Positions 38,258 to 47,542 of a DNA stretch of 64,000 nt are shown here, one piece after another. The notes below the pieces were generated by a model. It was not told the origin of the DNA. It worked only from the letters and a program-made list of their open reading frames with translations, and made no database searches. Both the position numbers and the translations under genes were made by a program. Source of the stretch: Caulobacter sp. SL161 (GTDB lineage Bacteria > Pseudomonadota > Alphaproteobacteria > Caulobacterales > Caulobacteraceae); assembly GCF_026672375.1 (NCBI RefSeq), contig NZ_JAPPRA010000001.1, positions 2,294,001 to 2,358,000 on the forward strand, in the 5' to 3' direction. Every line of letters starts with the position of its first letter. Position 1 is the first letter of the stretch.

Positions 38258-41149
38258 CTAGAACTTCGCCGAGACGCGGACGTATCCGTACCGACCGCGG
38301 GCGTCGTAGGTGTAGATGTCGTAGTTGATCGGGGCGTTGGCGTAGGACGCGGGCGGTGCCTTGTCGAAGATGTTGCTGATCCCGACGCTGATGGCGGTGT
38401 CATAGCGTTCGAACTGATAGCCGCCTTCCAGGTCGTTGTAGAAGATCGCCTTGGTCTTGGCGTCCTTCACCGTGTTCACGACATCGGTGGTCGAGCCGAT
38501 ATAGCGGCCGCGCCACAGCGCGTTCCACGACCCGCCGGTCCAGCTGAACGAGGCCTGGCCCTTCCAGTGCGGATAGGTCGAGCGAGGCTGATCGCCCTTG
38601 CCCGCGCGTTCGTCGACGATGGGCGCGCCACCGGCCGGGTTGGGGCTCGTGGTCCTGAAGCTCTCCAGGTGCGAGGCGTCGACGACCGCGGCGAACTTGC
38701 CCGCGTCGTTGCTGAAGTCGTAGCGCAGCGTGGTGTCCACGCCCGAGGTCTTGATCTCGGCGAGGTTCAGCACCCCTTGCAGCAGGTTGGTGATCGCGCC
38801 GGTCGAGGCGTCACGGCTGACCAGGTCGCAGAACACCCCGGCGCGCTGGGCGCAGAGGTTGAGAATCTGCGTTGCCGATTGGCTGGAGATCGCGTCGCGC
38901 ACGGTGATTTCGTACCAGTCGACCGTCAGGCTCAGGCCTGGCGCAAAACGCGGCTTGATGGCGACGCCCGCGCTGTAGGTGTCGGCGGTCTCGGCCTTGA
39001 GCTTGGTGTTGCCCGAGATGGTGCCCGGGATCAGGCCATTGAGGTTGAAGTTGACCTGATTGTAGCCCGTCGGCACGCCCGCGCAGCCCGGCAGGCTGGG
39101 GTTGGCGCTCGCGCCGCCGTTGCAGGGGTCGGTCCCCTGGAAGCTCGTCTGGCGTCCGCCCTGGAACAGCTCCAGGATCGACGGGGCGCGGAAACCTTGC
39201 GCATAGGTGCCGCGCACCAGGATGTCCTCGATCGGACGCCAGCCGACGCCGACCTTGACCGTGCTGTCGCCGCCGACCGTGTCGTAGTCCGAGTAGCGGG
39301 CCGCCAGGCTGATATCCAGCGTCTTGGCCAGGGCCACGTCCTTCAGCAGCGGGATCGCCGCCTCGGCGTAGATTTCGTTCAGGCTGTACTGACCGACGGT
39401 CGCGATCCGGGTCTGGGCCGTGGTCGTCGTATTGCTGGCGAACGCTGAGCCCGACGCCGGGGTCGGGATGTTGGTCGGCAGGGCGTTGACGAACGGATCG
39501 GGGCTGTCGGAGGCCTTGTTCTTGCGGTGCTCGACGCCGGCCGCGATCGCCAGCGGCCCCGCCGGCAGCTGGAACAGCTCGCCGGTGATGTTGGCCGTGA
39601 AGTCGTAGATCTCGGTCTGGTTCGACTCGCGCGCCGTGAAGCGGATGTAGTCGGCCTGGCTGGCGGTCATCGGTGAGAAGAGGTTGATCGGCACGCAGCC
39701 TGCGGTCGTTGCGCAGTTCGGACCCAGACCCAGCGCAAGTCGGTCGTAGTTCACGCCGTTCAGCGCCTGGGTGTCGATCTTGTTCTTTGAGTAGAGACCA
39801 TAGACGTCCCAGCTCCATGCCCGGCCGAACAGGTTCAACTCGCCGTCGAAGCCGCCGGCGATGCGCCAGGTCTTGACGTCCTGAACGTTGTCGCGATTGC
39901 CGACCTCGGTCATCACCTTGCGGATGCGCCAGGCCGAGTTGGCGGCGAAGGCCAGGGCGTTGGCGGTGGGCACGCCGTTGGCCGTGCCGAACGGATTGAA
40001 CGGCTGATTGTTCGCAATCGAGAAACCGCGGATCGTCCCGGCCGAGCCGCCGACATCCAGCAGCACCGGCGAGAACAGCTGATCAGACTTGCGCTGATTG
40101 AACAGGCCCTCGGCCTTGAAGCGGACGCTGTCGCTCAGGTCCGTGGTCCAGCGGGCATAGACGCCCCAGCGCTCGCTGGGACCGGTCGAGTAGATGCCTT
40201 GCGCCTGGGTGTTGTAGTAGTCCGCCGGCAGCGACGCCGTGCGATAGACGTTGTCGGCCAGAGCGCCCGAGCCGATCGTCGCGCCGGCGGTGAACGCCAC
40301 CGGGCTGGCCGAGGTGGCAAAGCCCGTGGGCGTGCCGAAGTAGGCGTTGTTGGACAGGCCGGGCAGGATGTAGAGGCCGTTCGGGCTAGTGCCCGGGGCT
40401 GTAACAGGAACCAGGGTCACGCGAGTCAGATCGCGCGAGGTCGTCAGGATCGGCTTGTCCTTGACGTAGCTGGCCGAGACCAGGATGGCGCTCTTGTCGA
40501 AGCGCTTCCCGAAGTTGGCCATCGTCGAATAGGACTGGCCGTCGCCATGGGTGGTCGCGCCGTACTTGGCGGTCAGCTTCACGCCGTCGAAATCGCGGGC
40601 CGTCTTGATGTTGACCACGCCGGCGATGGCGTCCGAGCCATAGATGGCCGAGGCGCCGTCCTTGAGAACCTCAATGCCTTCGATCATGCCCAGCGGCATG
40701 GTGTTGAGATCCACGAAATCGCGGAAGCCGCGCTGACCCACGCCGTCGACCCAGCGATGGCCGTCGACCAGGACGAGCACCCGATTGCCGCTGCCTTCGG
40801 CGCCGCCGAGGTAGCGCAGATTGATCGAGCTGGCGCCGTACGAGGTGCCTTGCGTGCCGTTGGTGCTGAGGCTGACCCCGGCGGACGGCAGTTTTTGCAG
40901 CAGTTCGCCGACCGATCCGGCGCCGGAGTTCTTCAGATCCTGTTCGGTGATCGTGGTCACCACGCCGACGCCGTCCGCATCCCTGCGCTGGATGCGCGAG
41001 CCGACGACGATGATCTCCTCAACCGCGTCGGAGGCCTGGGCGGCGGGGGCGGTGGCCGTCTGCGCCAGGGCCGGCGTGGCCAAGGCTCCGGCCAGCAGGG
41101 CGGCATAGGCGGTTCCGGCGCGAAGCGCGCGCAGGTTCAGTACGGGCAT
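38258..41149 (-). CDS. TonB-dependent outer-membrane receptor
   Basis: A 963-residue TonB-dependent receptor. Signal peptide to about residue 29 (AYAALLAGALATPALA), a TonB-box-like EEIIVVGSRI, a plug domain (VGELLQKLPSAGVSLS; LRYLGGAEGSGNRVLVLVDG), and a 22-strand barrel ending in aromatic F (GYVRVSAKF). ATG 41149 gives a normal signal peptide; an ATG at 41170 would add seven residues. It imports a large or scarce substrate across the outer membrane. Co-directional with the CocE hydrolase (51-base gap) and downstream of the AbgT-type transporter, which suggests one transported substrate for the set. Confidence 0.95.
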   Translation of the reverse strand: MPVLNLRALRAGTAYAALLAGALATPALAQTATAPAAQASDAVEEIIVVGSRIQRRDADGVGVVTTITEQDLKNSGAGSVGELLQKLPSAGVSLSTNGTQGTSYGASSINLRYLGGAEGSGNRVLVLVDGHRWVDGVGQRGFRDFVDLNTMPLGMIEGIEVLKDGASAIYGSDAIAGVVNIKTARDFDGVKLTAKYGATTHGDGQSYSTMANFGKRFDKSAILVSASYVKDKPILTTSRDLTRVTLVPVTAPGTSPNGLYILPGLSNNAYFGTPTGFATSASPVAFTAGATIGSGALADNVYRTASLPADYYNTQAQGIYSTGPSERWGVYARWTTDLSDSVRFKAEGLFNQRKSDQLFSPVLLDVGGSAGTIRGFSIANNQPFNPFGTANGVPTANALAFAANSAWRIRKVMTEVGNRDNVQDVKTWRIAGGFDGELNLFGRAWSWDVYGLYSKNKIDTQALNGVNYDRLALGLGPNCATTAGCVPINLFSPMTASQADYIRFTARESNQTEIYDFTANITGELFQLPAGPLAIAAGVEHRKNKASDSPDPFVNALPTNIPTPASGSAFASNTTTTAQTRIATVGQYSLNEIYAEAAIPLLKDVALAKTLDISLAARYSDYDTVGGDSTVKVGVGWRPIEDILVRGTYAQGFRAPSILELFQGGRQTSFQGTDPCNGGASANPSLPGCAGVPTGYNQVNFNLNGLIPGTISGNTKLKAETADTYSAGVAIKPRFAPGLSLTVDWYEITVRDAISSQSATQILNLCAQRAGVFCDLVSRDASTGAITNLLQGVLNLAEIKTSGVDTTLRYDFSNDAGKFAAVVDASHLESFRTTSPNPAGGAPIVDERAGKGDQPRSTYPHWKGQASFSWTGGSWNALWRGRYIGSTTDVVNTVKDAKTKAIFYNDLEGGYQFERYDTAISVGISNIFDKAPPASYANAPINYDIYTYDARGRYGYVRVSAKF

Positions 41150-41317
41150 ACGATGAAGTCCCCTGGTCATGGTGTGCTCGGCGCGGCTCTGTCGGCCCGC
41201 TCCCCTTGGATGATGAAGCCTAGGGGCGGGGTGTTTTGGCGCGCAACGCTATTGGTCCGGCGCATCACCCTATGCCTGGACGGCATGGTCGCGGACCGTT
41301 GGTCGCCGAAAGGCGCA

Positions 41318-41348
41318 TCGCCGCCGCCCAAGAGGCGGGCGGCGGCGA
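41318..41348 (-). terminator. GC-rich hairpin after the AbgT-type gene
   Basis: TCGCCGCCGCC (41318-41328) pairs perfectly with GGCGGCGGCGA (41338-41348) around a 9-base loop. It lies 30-60 bases past the AbgT stop and before the TonB receptor gene on the same strand. There is no U-tract, so termination would be imperfect or Rho-assisted. Confidence 0.4.
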
Positions 41349-41377
41349 ACATCGCGTGATGATGATGCTTGATGGCG

Positions 41378-42961
41378 CTAGGGAATGGTCTGGGCGGCGG
41401 CGGGCGTAACATAGCCGCTCGGCGCGCCTGGCCCGACCGGAAGTCCCAGCCCAACCCAGGTGAGGACCAGCACCATGCCGGCGATGGCGAAGCCGATGGT
41501 GTAGGGCAACATCAACGCCACCATGGATCCCACGCCAAAGCGCGGTCGCCACTTCTGGGCCAGGATCAGGACCAGCGGAAAGTTCGAGGCCAGGGGTGTG
41601 ACGATGTTGAAGATCGAATCGCCCATCCGATAGGCGGCCGTCGTCATCTCGGGCGAGACGCCCAGCAGCATCAGCATGGGCACAACGATCGGCGCCATGG
41701 CGCTCCACTTGGCCGAGGCCGAGCCGATCAGCAGGTCCAGGAACGACGACATGATCAACAGCGAGAGCAGCAGGAGCGGCTTGGGCAGGCCGAGCTCCCG
41801 CAACGCCTCGGCGCCTTGTACCGCCATGACCGGGCCCATCTTGGACCAGGCGAACATCGCCACGAAATGGGCGGCGAAGAAGGCCAGCACCAGATAGGGG
41901 GCCATGGCCCGCATGCCCTCGGCCATCATCGTCACGATGTCGCGGTGGGACTTCACTGTTCCGGTCGCCGAGCCGTAGGCCCAGCCCGTGGTCAGGAACA
42001 GCAGCATGAAGGCGGCGATCAGCGACTGGTAGAAGGGCGTCATGCGCTTGGGGCCGACCGCCTCGTGATCGACGAGCGGCGCGCCGGGCCAGAGCGTCAG
42101 GGCCGCGAACAACCCGATCACCACCAAGGCGGCCACGCCCGCGCGGCGAAGGCCCTTCTTCTGCGCCTCGCCGATCTCGTCCAGGGCGAGGTCTGGCGCT
42201 GCGGCGGCGGTGTCCTCGCGGGTCCACGGGCCCAGCCGCGGTTCGACCACCCGATCGGTGACCCACCACGCGATCGGCGTGAACAGGGTTCCGATGGCCA
42301 GGGTGAACCACCAGTTTCCGAGCGGGTTCATCACGAAGTTCGGATCGATCAACTGGGCCGCCGGCGCTGTAATGCCCAGGATCAAGACGTCGAACTGGCC
42401 GGGCAGCATGTTGCCGGCGAAGGCGCCGGATATGCCGGCATAGGCGATGGCGATGCCCGCGAGAGGATGGCGTCCGGCCTCGGCGTAGATCAGCGCCGCC
42501 ATCGGGATGAGAACCACATAGGCCGCGTCGGCCGCATGGTGCGACATGACCCCGATCACGAAGATCGCCGGACTCAGGATCGTCTTAGGCAGCTTGCGGA
42601 TGGCGTCGCCCAGCAGCGCGCCGAACAGGCCGGATCGTTCGGCGACCGCCGCGCCCAGCATGACCACCAGAACCAGCCCGAGCGGCGGAAACTTGGTCAT
42701 GGTCTCGGGCATGTCGACGAACAGCTTCGCCAGGTTCTCGCGGGAGAGCAGGCTTTCGGCCTGCAGGTGCTGGCCCGTGACAGGGTTCACCGCGCTCCAG
42801 CCCAGCGCGGAGGCGATGACGGAGCCGACCATCAACACGGCGATGCAACCGATGAAGATGAAGACGGGATCGGGCAGGGCGTCGCCGACGCGCTCGATGC
42901 GGTCCAGCAGTCGCCGCCAGCCGCGCTGGCCCGCGCGCTGCGGCTCGATGCTCTCGTTCAT
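41378..42961 (-). CDS. AbgT-family transporter (p-aminobenzoyl-glutamate transporter type)
   Basis: A 527-residue membrane protein with 11-13 hydrophobic segments. LLDRIERVGDALPDPVFIFIGCIAVLM, VMLGAAVAERSGLFGALLG, and SHHAADAAYVVLIPMAALIY are typical of AbgT. The C-terminal half has SASAKWSAMAPIVVPMLMLLGVSPEMTTAAYRMGDS, the second re-entrant region. AbgT imports p-aminobenzoyl-glutamate, a folate breakdown product, in E. coli; other members export sulfonamides. Start ATG 42961 is preferred over 43054, which adds a non-family leader. Divergent from the CapA-like gene; the hydrolase partner is probably the downstream CocE enzyme. Confidence 0.92.
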   Translation of the reverse strand: MNESIEPQRAGQRGWRRLLDRIERVGDALPDPVFIFIGCIAVLMVGSVIASALGWSAVNPVTGQHLQAESLLSRENLAKLFVDMPETMTKFPPLGLVLVVMLGAAVAERSGLFGALLGDAIRKLPKTILSPAIFVIGVMSHHAADAAYVVLIPMAALIYAEAGRHPLAGIAIAYAGISGAFAGNMLPGQFDVLILGITAPAAQLIDPNFVMNPLGNWWFTLAIGTLFTPIAWWVTDRVVEPRLGPWTREDTAAAAPDLALDEIGEAQKKGLRRAGVAALVVIGLFAALTLWPGAPLVDHEAVGPKRMTPFYQSLIAAFMLLFLTTGWAYGSATGTVKSHRDIVTMMAEGMRAMAPYLVLAFFAAHFVAMFAWSKMGPVMAVQGAEALRELGLPKPLLLLSLLIMSSFLDLLIGSASAKWSAMAPIVVPMLMLLGVSPEMTTAAYRMGDSIFNIVTPLASNFPLVLILAQKWRPRFGVGSMVALMLPYTIGFAIAGMVLVLTWVGLGLPVGPGAPSGYVTPAAAQTIP

Positions 42962-43114
42962 GCAAGGCCCCCATTGCGTTCGGCGACCCTGGCAGCGCCC
43001 CTGAAAGCCGACAATGGTATAGGCGGCGATCATCACGCCATACCGCGCGCGCATGCTGTGGCTGGCCTTTCGCGGTTCGGCCTAAGGTCTCAGACGAAAA
43101 GCTTGGGGGCTGAG

Positions 43115-44227
43115 ATGGATCGACGCAGTCTGTTGCTTGGGGCGCTGGGCTTGGCCGCGACGCCGACGATCGCCAAGCCCCGTCGCGTGCGGCTGGCGCT
43201 CGTGGGGCAGGCCCTCATCGAGCACGCCCCGACCGACGCCCAGTGGCCCGGACGGAGAGCGGTGGCGCGCGCGCTGGCCAGGGCCGATCTTGGCTTCACC
43301 AACCTCGAGACCGTCATCAAGGGGCCCCGCGCCGGCGCACCGACGCGCGAAGCCCTGACCTTGCACGCTGGCGAGCCGGCGGTGCTGGATGCGCTCAAGG
43401 CGATGGACCTTCGTCTGTTGGCCACCGCCAACAACCATGCCTTTGACCTGGGGAGCGGCGGGATCCTCGATACGGTCGACGCCATTGAGCGCGCCGGCTT
43501 GGTGTCGGCGGGGTCGGGGCGTGATCTCGCCCGGGCCGCCGCGCCCGCCTATGCGCCGACGCCAGCAGGGCCGGTGGCGCTGGTCGCCTTCGCCACGGGC
43601 AAGGTGCGCGAGGGCGGCGCTGCGACGATGGCGCGTCCCGGAGTGAATGAACTGCGCCGCGACGCCTCAGGTCTCCCGCGCGAGGACGACGCCGAGCGGG
43701 TGTTGGCCGCCATCGCCGACGCCAAGCGCCGCGCCGAGGTCGTCATTGCCTATCAGCACAATCACGACTGGGAGCCGAACCAGGCCGACGTGCCGGCCTG
43801 GCAGAGGGCGTTCGCGCACCGATGCGTCGCGGCGGGCGCCTCGGTGTTCGTCGGGCATGGCGCCCCCCTGTTGCAGGGGATCGAGATCCATGACGGCGCG
43901 CCGCTGTTTTTTGGACTGGGCAACTTCATTTTCCAGACCGAGAAGCCGCCGGGCGCCTACGCCGCCGAATGCTGGGAGAGCGTCATCGTGCAGGCCTCGT
44001 TCGAGCGCGGGCGTTGCCAGGCTTTCGAAATGACGCCGATCGTGATGAACGAGATCGGACTGGGCGGCCCCGAGGACATGGCCACGCGCGGCATGCCGAC
44101 CTTGGCGTCGCCCTCGCAGGCGCGGATCATTCTGGATCGTATGAATGCACGGTCCCTGGCTTTGGGCTCGGCGGCCTTTGACGTGCGAGGGTCTCGCGCG
44201 GTCTGGACCGCTCCCCTCAAGGGTTGA
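43115..44227 (+). CDS. CapA-family protein (metallophosphoesterase-like)
   Basis: A 370-residue protein with a Tat/Sec-like leader MDRRSLLLGALGLAATPTIA and a CapA/PgsA-type domain: NLETVIKG, LLATANNHAFDLGSGG, VVIAYQHNHDWE, and VFVGHGAPLLQGIEIHDGAPLFFGLGNFIF. Metal-binding residues typical of metallophosphoesterases (Asn-His; His-x-His) are present. CapA homologues take part in poly-gamma-glutamate production or in trimming extracellular polymers. The ATG at 43115 follows GGGGGCTGAG; a longer frame from 41369 is an antisense shadow of the AbgT gene. Divergent from AbgT, with which it may be co-regulated. Confidence 0.85.
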   Translation: MDRRSLLLGALGLAATPTIAKPRRVRLALVGQALIEHAPTDAQWPGRRAVARALARADLGFTNLETVIKGPRAGAPTREALTLHAGEPAVLDALKAMDLRLLATANNHAFDLGSGGILDTVDAIERAGLVSAGSGRDLARAAAPAYAPTPAGPVALVAFATGKVREGGAATMARPGVNELRRDASGLPREDDAERVLAAIADAKRRAEVVIAYQHNHDWEPNQADVPAWQRAFAHRCVAAGASVFVGHGAPLLQGIEIHDGAPLFFGLGNFIFQTEKPPGAYAAECWESVIVQASFERGRCQAFEMTPIVMNEIGLGGPEDMATRGMPTLASPSQARIILDRMNARSLALGSAAFDVRGSRAVWTAPLKG

Positions 44228-44313
44228 GCCTCCCTGGCTTGCGGCGCGGCGCGGGCTGGTCAATCTTGCCCGCCTTGCCGGCCAAAGAACGCCGGCTCTA
44301 GGGAGCAGGGCGG

Positions 44314-45099
44314 ATGACGATCAAGCCGATCATGGGTCTGGCGAGCTTTGCGGTCGGCATGGCGCTCCTGAGCGCCGCAGCCTCGGCTCAGACTCGTCCC
44401 GAAGACACCGAAGTCTGGAAGCCCGTCCCTGCGGTGGTGACGCCGGCGTCCGCGCCGGGCGGGGCCCCGTCGGATGCGATCATCCTGTTCGACGGCCGCA
44501 ACCTGGATCAGTGGGTCACAGTGGCGGACAAGTCTCCAGCGGGCTGGACGGTCGCGGACGGGGCCATCACCGTCGACAAGGCGCGGGGCAATATCGAGAC
44601 CAAGCGCACGTTCCGCGACTATCAGCTACACTTGGAATGGCGCATTCCCGCCGACATCGCCGGTTCCGGCCAGGGGCGTGGCAACAGCGGCGTCTTTCTG
44701 GCCTCCACCGGCTCGCGCGACCAGGGCTATGAGGTGCAGATTCTCGACAACTATCAGAGCGCGACCTACGTCAATGGCCAGGCCGGCGCCGTCTACAAGC
44801 AGCATCCGCCCTTGGCCAACGCCAATCGCAAGCCCGGCGAGTGGCAGACCTACGACATCATCTGGCGCGCGCCGGTGTTCGGGGCCGATGGTGCGCTGAC
44901 CAAACCCGCTTCAGCAACAGTGCTGCACAACGGCGTGCTGGTGCAGGACAACGCGATCCTGGCGGGCGAGACCGTCTATATCGGCAAGCCTGCCTACAAG
45001 GCGCACGGCCCGTCGCCGATCAAGCTGCAGGCGCACGGCGACCCCAGCATTCCAATCAGCTTCCGCAACATCTGGGTCCGAGAGCTGACGCCCCGCTAA
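44314..45099 (+). CDS. Exported DUF1080 protein (3-keto-glycoside hydrolase family)
   Basis: A 261-residue protein with a signal peptide (SFAVGMALLSAAASA, cleavage near residue 26) and a DUF1080 jelly-roll: AIILFDGRNLDQWV, LHLEWRIPADIAG, GRGNSGVFLASTGSRDQGYEVQI, GAVYKQHPPLA. DUF1080 proteins are now described as 3-keto-disaccharide/glycoside hydrolases or lyases that act after a glucoside 3-dehydrogenase. Its convergent neighbour is the LacI regulator (4-base overlap) of the sugar cluster. Periplasmic; together with the second DUF1080 protein at 51086-51904 it probably cleaves the oxidised sugar. Confidence 0.85.
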   Translation: MTIKPIMGLASFAVGMALLSAAASAQTRPEDTEVWKPVPAVVTPASAPGGAPSDAIILFDGRNLDQWVTVADKSPAGWTVADGAITVDKARGNIETKRTFRDYQLHLEWRIPADIAGSGQGRGNSGVFLASTGSRDQGYEVQILDNYQSATYVNGQAGAVYKQHPPLANANRKPGEWQTYDIIWRAPVFGADGALTKPASATVLHNGVLVQDNAILAGETVYIGKPAYKAHGPSPIKLQAHGDPSIPISFRNIWVRELTPR

Positions 45100-46103
45100 G
45101 CGGGCGGCGCGGCGGTGCTGTCCCTCACCACCAACTGGTGGGGCAGGGTTATGTTCTGCAGGGCGGTGGATCGTCCGGCGAGGATGTCGAGCAACAGTCG
45201 CACGACCTCATGGCCGATCTGTTCCTTGGGCTGACGCACCGTGGTCAGCTTGGGATGCAGGTACTGCGCGAAACGGATATCGTCGAATCCGACCAGCGAG
45301 ATGTCGCGAGGGCAATCCAGGCCGCGCTGGCGGATCGCCTCCATGGCGCCCATGGCCATTTCGTCGCTGAAGCAGAAGATCGCCGTCGGTCGTCCGGGTT
45401 CGTCCAGTATTTCGCCCGCTTGTCGGACGCCGGACTCGATTGAGAAGTCGCCGATGGCTATCCGCAGCGCGCTGGCGCGTCCGTGGCGCTGGGCGGCCGA
45501 GAGCACGCCCGCCAGCCGGTCGCTGCTGATCGGGCTGGCCAGCGGGCCCGTCACCACGCCGACCCGGACGTGACCCAGGCCATAAAGGTGATCCATGACT
45601 TCGGCGGCGGCGCGCTCATTATCGATATGGGCGCTCGAGACGGCCAGCCCCGGCCGGAACTCGCAGCCGTTGACAATCGGCGTGCGCGGCCCCTTGGCGG
45701 CGAGCAGCTCGGCCAGGACGTCCGGAAGCCGATGCCCCAGGAAGATCAAGCCGTCGGCCTCCTTGCGCCGGAACATCAGCGCATATTGCTCCTCGCGCGC
45801 CTCCTCGTGGCGCGTGTCGCCCAAGAGCACTGAATAGCCTGCGGCCAGCGCGGCCTCCTCGACGCCGCGGATCACCTGCGAGAAGAAGGGATTGGAGATG
45901 TCCGGCACCGTGACCAGAATCTTCTCGGTCCGCAGGGTGCGCAGGCTCTTGGCCGCGAAGTTCGGCTCGTAGCCCAGGCGATGGACCGCCTCCATCACCT
46001 TCTGGCGCGTAGGCTCAAGCACTAGGTCGGGCGCGCTGAAGACCCGCGACACGGTCGCGGTCGAGACCCCCGCTTCCCGGGCGACGTCTTGAATGGTGGC
46101 CAT
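45096..46103 (-). CDS. LacI-family transcriptional regulator
   Basis: A 335-residue LacI repressor starting MATIQDVAREAGVSTATVSRVF, the canonical HTH and hinge, followed by a sugar-binding-protein-like domain (TEKILVTVPDISNPFFSQVIRG; GHVRVGVVTGPLASPISSDRLAG). Divergent from the MFS gene. The 176-base intergenic region holds an imperfect palindrome with central TCGA at 46200-46219, a good candidate operator. Very likely the local repressor of the 3-keto-sugar cluster. A longer frame to 46139 lacks family similarity. Confidence 0.94.
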   Translation of the reverse strand: MATIQDVAREAGVSTATVSRVFSAPDLVLEPTRQKVMEAVHRLGYEPNFAAKSLRTLRTEKILVTVPDISNPFFSQVIRGVEEAALAAGYSVLLGDTRHEEAREEQYALMFRRKEADGLIFLGHRLPDVLAELLAAKGPRTPIVNGCEFRPGLAVSSAHIDNERAAAEVMDHLYGLGHVRVGVVTGPLASPISSDRLAGVLSAAQRHGRASALRIAIGDFSIESGVRQAGEILDEPGRPTAIFCFSDEMAMGAMEAIRQRGLDCPRDISLVGFDDIRFAQYLHPKLTTVRQPKEQIGHEVVRLLLDILAGRSTALQNITLPHQLVVRDSTAAPPA

Positions 46104-46199
46104 TGGGCGGACACTGGCGGGTCGCCGAAGGCTTGGCAAGGGCGGCCAAGCGCCGGAAGCGGCGTTCAGGCGGTTGCCGGTATGGCGGACCCCTGTTAT

Positions 46200-46219
46200 C
46201 CATGAATTCGATTACATTG
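46200..46219. promoter_or_regulatory. Candidate LacI-type operator before the MFS gene
   Basis: Imperfect palindrome with central TCGA (46208-46211) and 7 of 10 pairs matched, plus a longer inverted repeat TATCCAT (46197-46203)/ATGGATA (46237-46243) around it. Lies between the divergent lacI-type and MFS genes. The right arm's TTACATTG recurs inverted at 51966-51973 before the GMC gene. Confidence 0.4.
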
Positions 46220-46279
46220 GAGCGGCGCACGTCCTTATGGATAGAACCTCGCCGCCCAGGGGTCGGGGAGGACGAGGGC

Positions 46280-47521
46280 ATGGCGACGAGTTTGCGTCTG
46301 TTCGTGATGATGGTGCTGCAGCTGGCGATCTGGGGCGCCTGGGCGCCCAAGATCTTCCCCTACATGGGCATGTTGGGCTTTGCGCCCTGGCAGCAATCAC
46401 TTGTGGGCAGCGCCTGGGGCGTGGCGGCCCTGGTGGGTATCTTCTTCTCGAACCAGTTCGCCGACCGGAACTTCTCGGCCGAGCGCTTTTTGGCGGTCAG
46501 CCATCTGATCGGCGGGTTGGCGCTGCTGGGCACGGCCTTCTCGACGAGCTTCTGGCCGTTCTTTACCTGCTACCTCATCTTCAGCCTCGTCTATGTCCCG
46601 ACACTGTCGGTCACCAATTCGATCGCCTTCGCCAATCTGCGCGACCCGGCCGCCGGGTTTGGCGGGGTTCGCATGGGCGGCACGGTGGGCTGGGTGCTGG
46701 TCAGCTGGCCCTTCGTGTTCTTGCTGGGCGCTCAGGCGACGGTGGAGCAGGTCCGCTGGATCTTCCTGGTGGCGGCGATCGTCTCGTTCGTCTTCGCCGG
46801 CTACGCCCTGACCCTGCCGCACACCCCGCCGCGCAAGGCTGATGACGGGGTCGACAAGCTGGCCTGGCGTCGCGCGGTCAAGCTGCTGGGCGTCCCGTTC
46901 GTGCTTGTGCTGTTCATCGTCACCTTCATCGATTCCGTCATTCACAACGGCTACTTCGTGATGGCCGACGCCTTCCTGACAAACCGGGTCGGGATCGCCG
47001 GCAACCTCAGCATGGTCGTGCTCAGCCTGGGCCAGGTGGCCGAGATCATCACCATGCTGCTGCTGGGCCGGGTGCTGGCCAAGCTGGGCTGGAAGGTCAC
47101 CATGATCGTCGGGGTCCTGGGCCACGCCGCGCGCTTTGCGGTCTTCGCCTACTTCGCCGACAGCGTGCCGGTGATCGTGGCGGTGCAGCTGCTGCACGGC
47201 GTCTGCTACGCCTTCTTCTTCGCCACGGTGTACATCTTCGTCGACGCCGTCTTCCCGAAGGACGTGCGGTCCAGCGCGCAGGGTCTGTTCAACCTGCTGA
47301 TCCTGGGTGTGGGCAATGTGGCCGCCAGCTTCATCTTCCCGGCGTTGATCGGCCACCTGACCATCGACGGGACGGTGGACTACACGACCCTGTTCCTGGT
47401 GCCGACCGCCATGGCGTTGGCGGCGGTCTGCCTGCTGGGGCTGTTCTTCCGCCCGCCCACGCGGGGACCTGTTTCGGAGGCGGATTCCGCTTCACCCGCC
47501 GCCGGTTCGGCCCAAGCCTAG
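46280..47521 (+). CDS. MFS transporter (nucleoside:H+ symporter-like)
   Basis: A 413-residue, 12-helix MFS protein. MVLQLAIWGAWAPKIFPYMGMLG and ANLRDPAAGFGGVRMGGTVGWVLV are typical of the NHS (NupG/XapB) subfamily, and such proteins recur in 3-keto-sugar clusters as sugar porters. ATG 46280 was chosen; the frame extends upstream to 46103 but the extra sequence is not membrane-protein-like. First gene of the MFS-isomerase-oxidoreductase-isomerase-cytochrome operon and divergent from the LacI gene. The likely cargo is the oxidised monosaccharide formed in the periplasm. Confidence 0.88.
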   Translation: MATSLRLFVMMVLQLAIWGAWAPKIFPYMGMLGFAPWQQSLVGSAWGVAALVGIFFSNQFADRNFSAERFLAVSHLIGGLALLGTAFSTSFWPFFTCYLIFSLVYVPTLSVTNSIAFANLRDPAAGFGGVRMGGTVGWVLVSWPFVFLLGAQATVEQVRWIFLVAAIVSFVFAGYALTLPHTPPRKADDGVDKLAWRRAVKLLGVPFVLVLFIVTFIDSVIHNGYFVMADAFLTNRVGIAGNLSMVVLSLGQVAEIITMLLLGRVLAKLGWKVTMIVGVLGHAARFAVFAYFADSVPVIVAVQLLHGVCYAFFFATVYIFVDAVFPKDVRSSAQGLFNLLILGVGNVAASFIFPALIGHLTIDGTVDYTTLFLVPTAMALAAVCLLGLFFRPPTRGPVSEADSASPAAGSAQA

Positions 47522-47542
47522 ATGTCAGGAAAGGTGATCCCC

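Noticed and set aside
36212..39448. Very long plus-strand frame (1,078 codons) opposite CocE and the TonB receptor
   Set aside because: GC-rich antisense shadow: Arg/Gly/Ala/Val-rich, no domain, and fully covered by well-supported minus-strand genes.
41369..43114. Plus-strand extension in front of the CapA-like gene
   Set aside because: It is antisense to the AbgT gene and Gln/His/Arg-rich; the CapA-like protein has its own leader and start at 43115.
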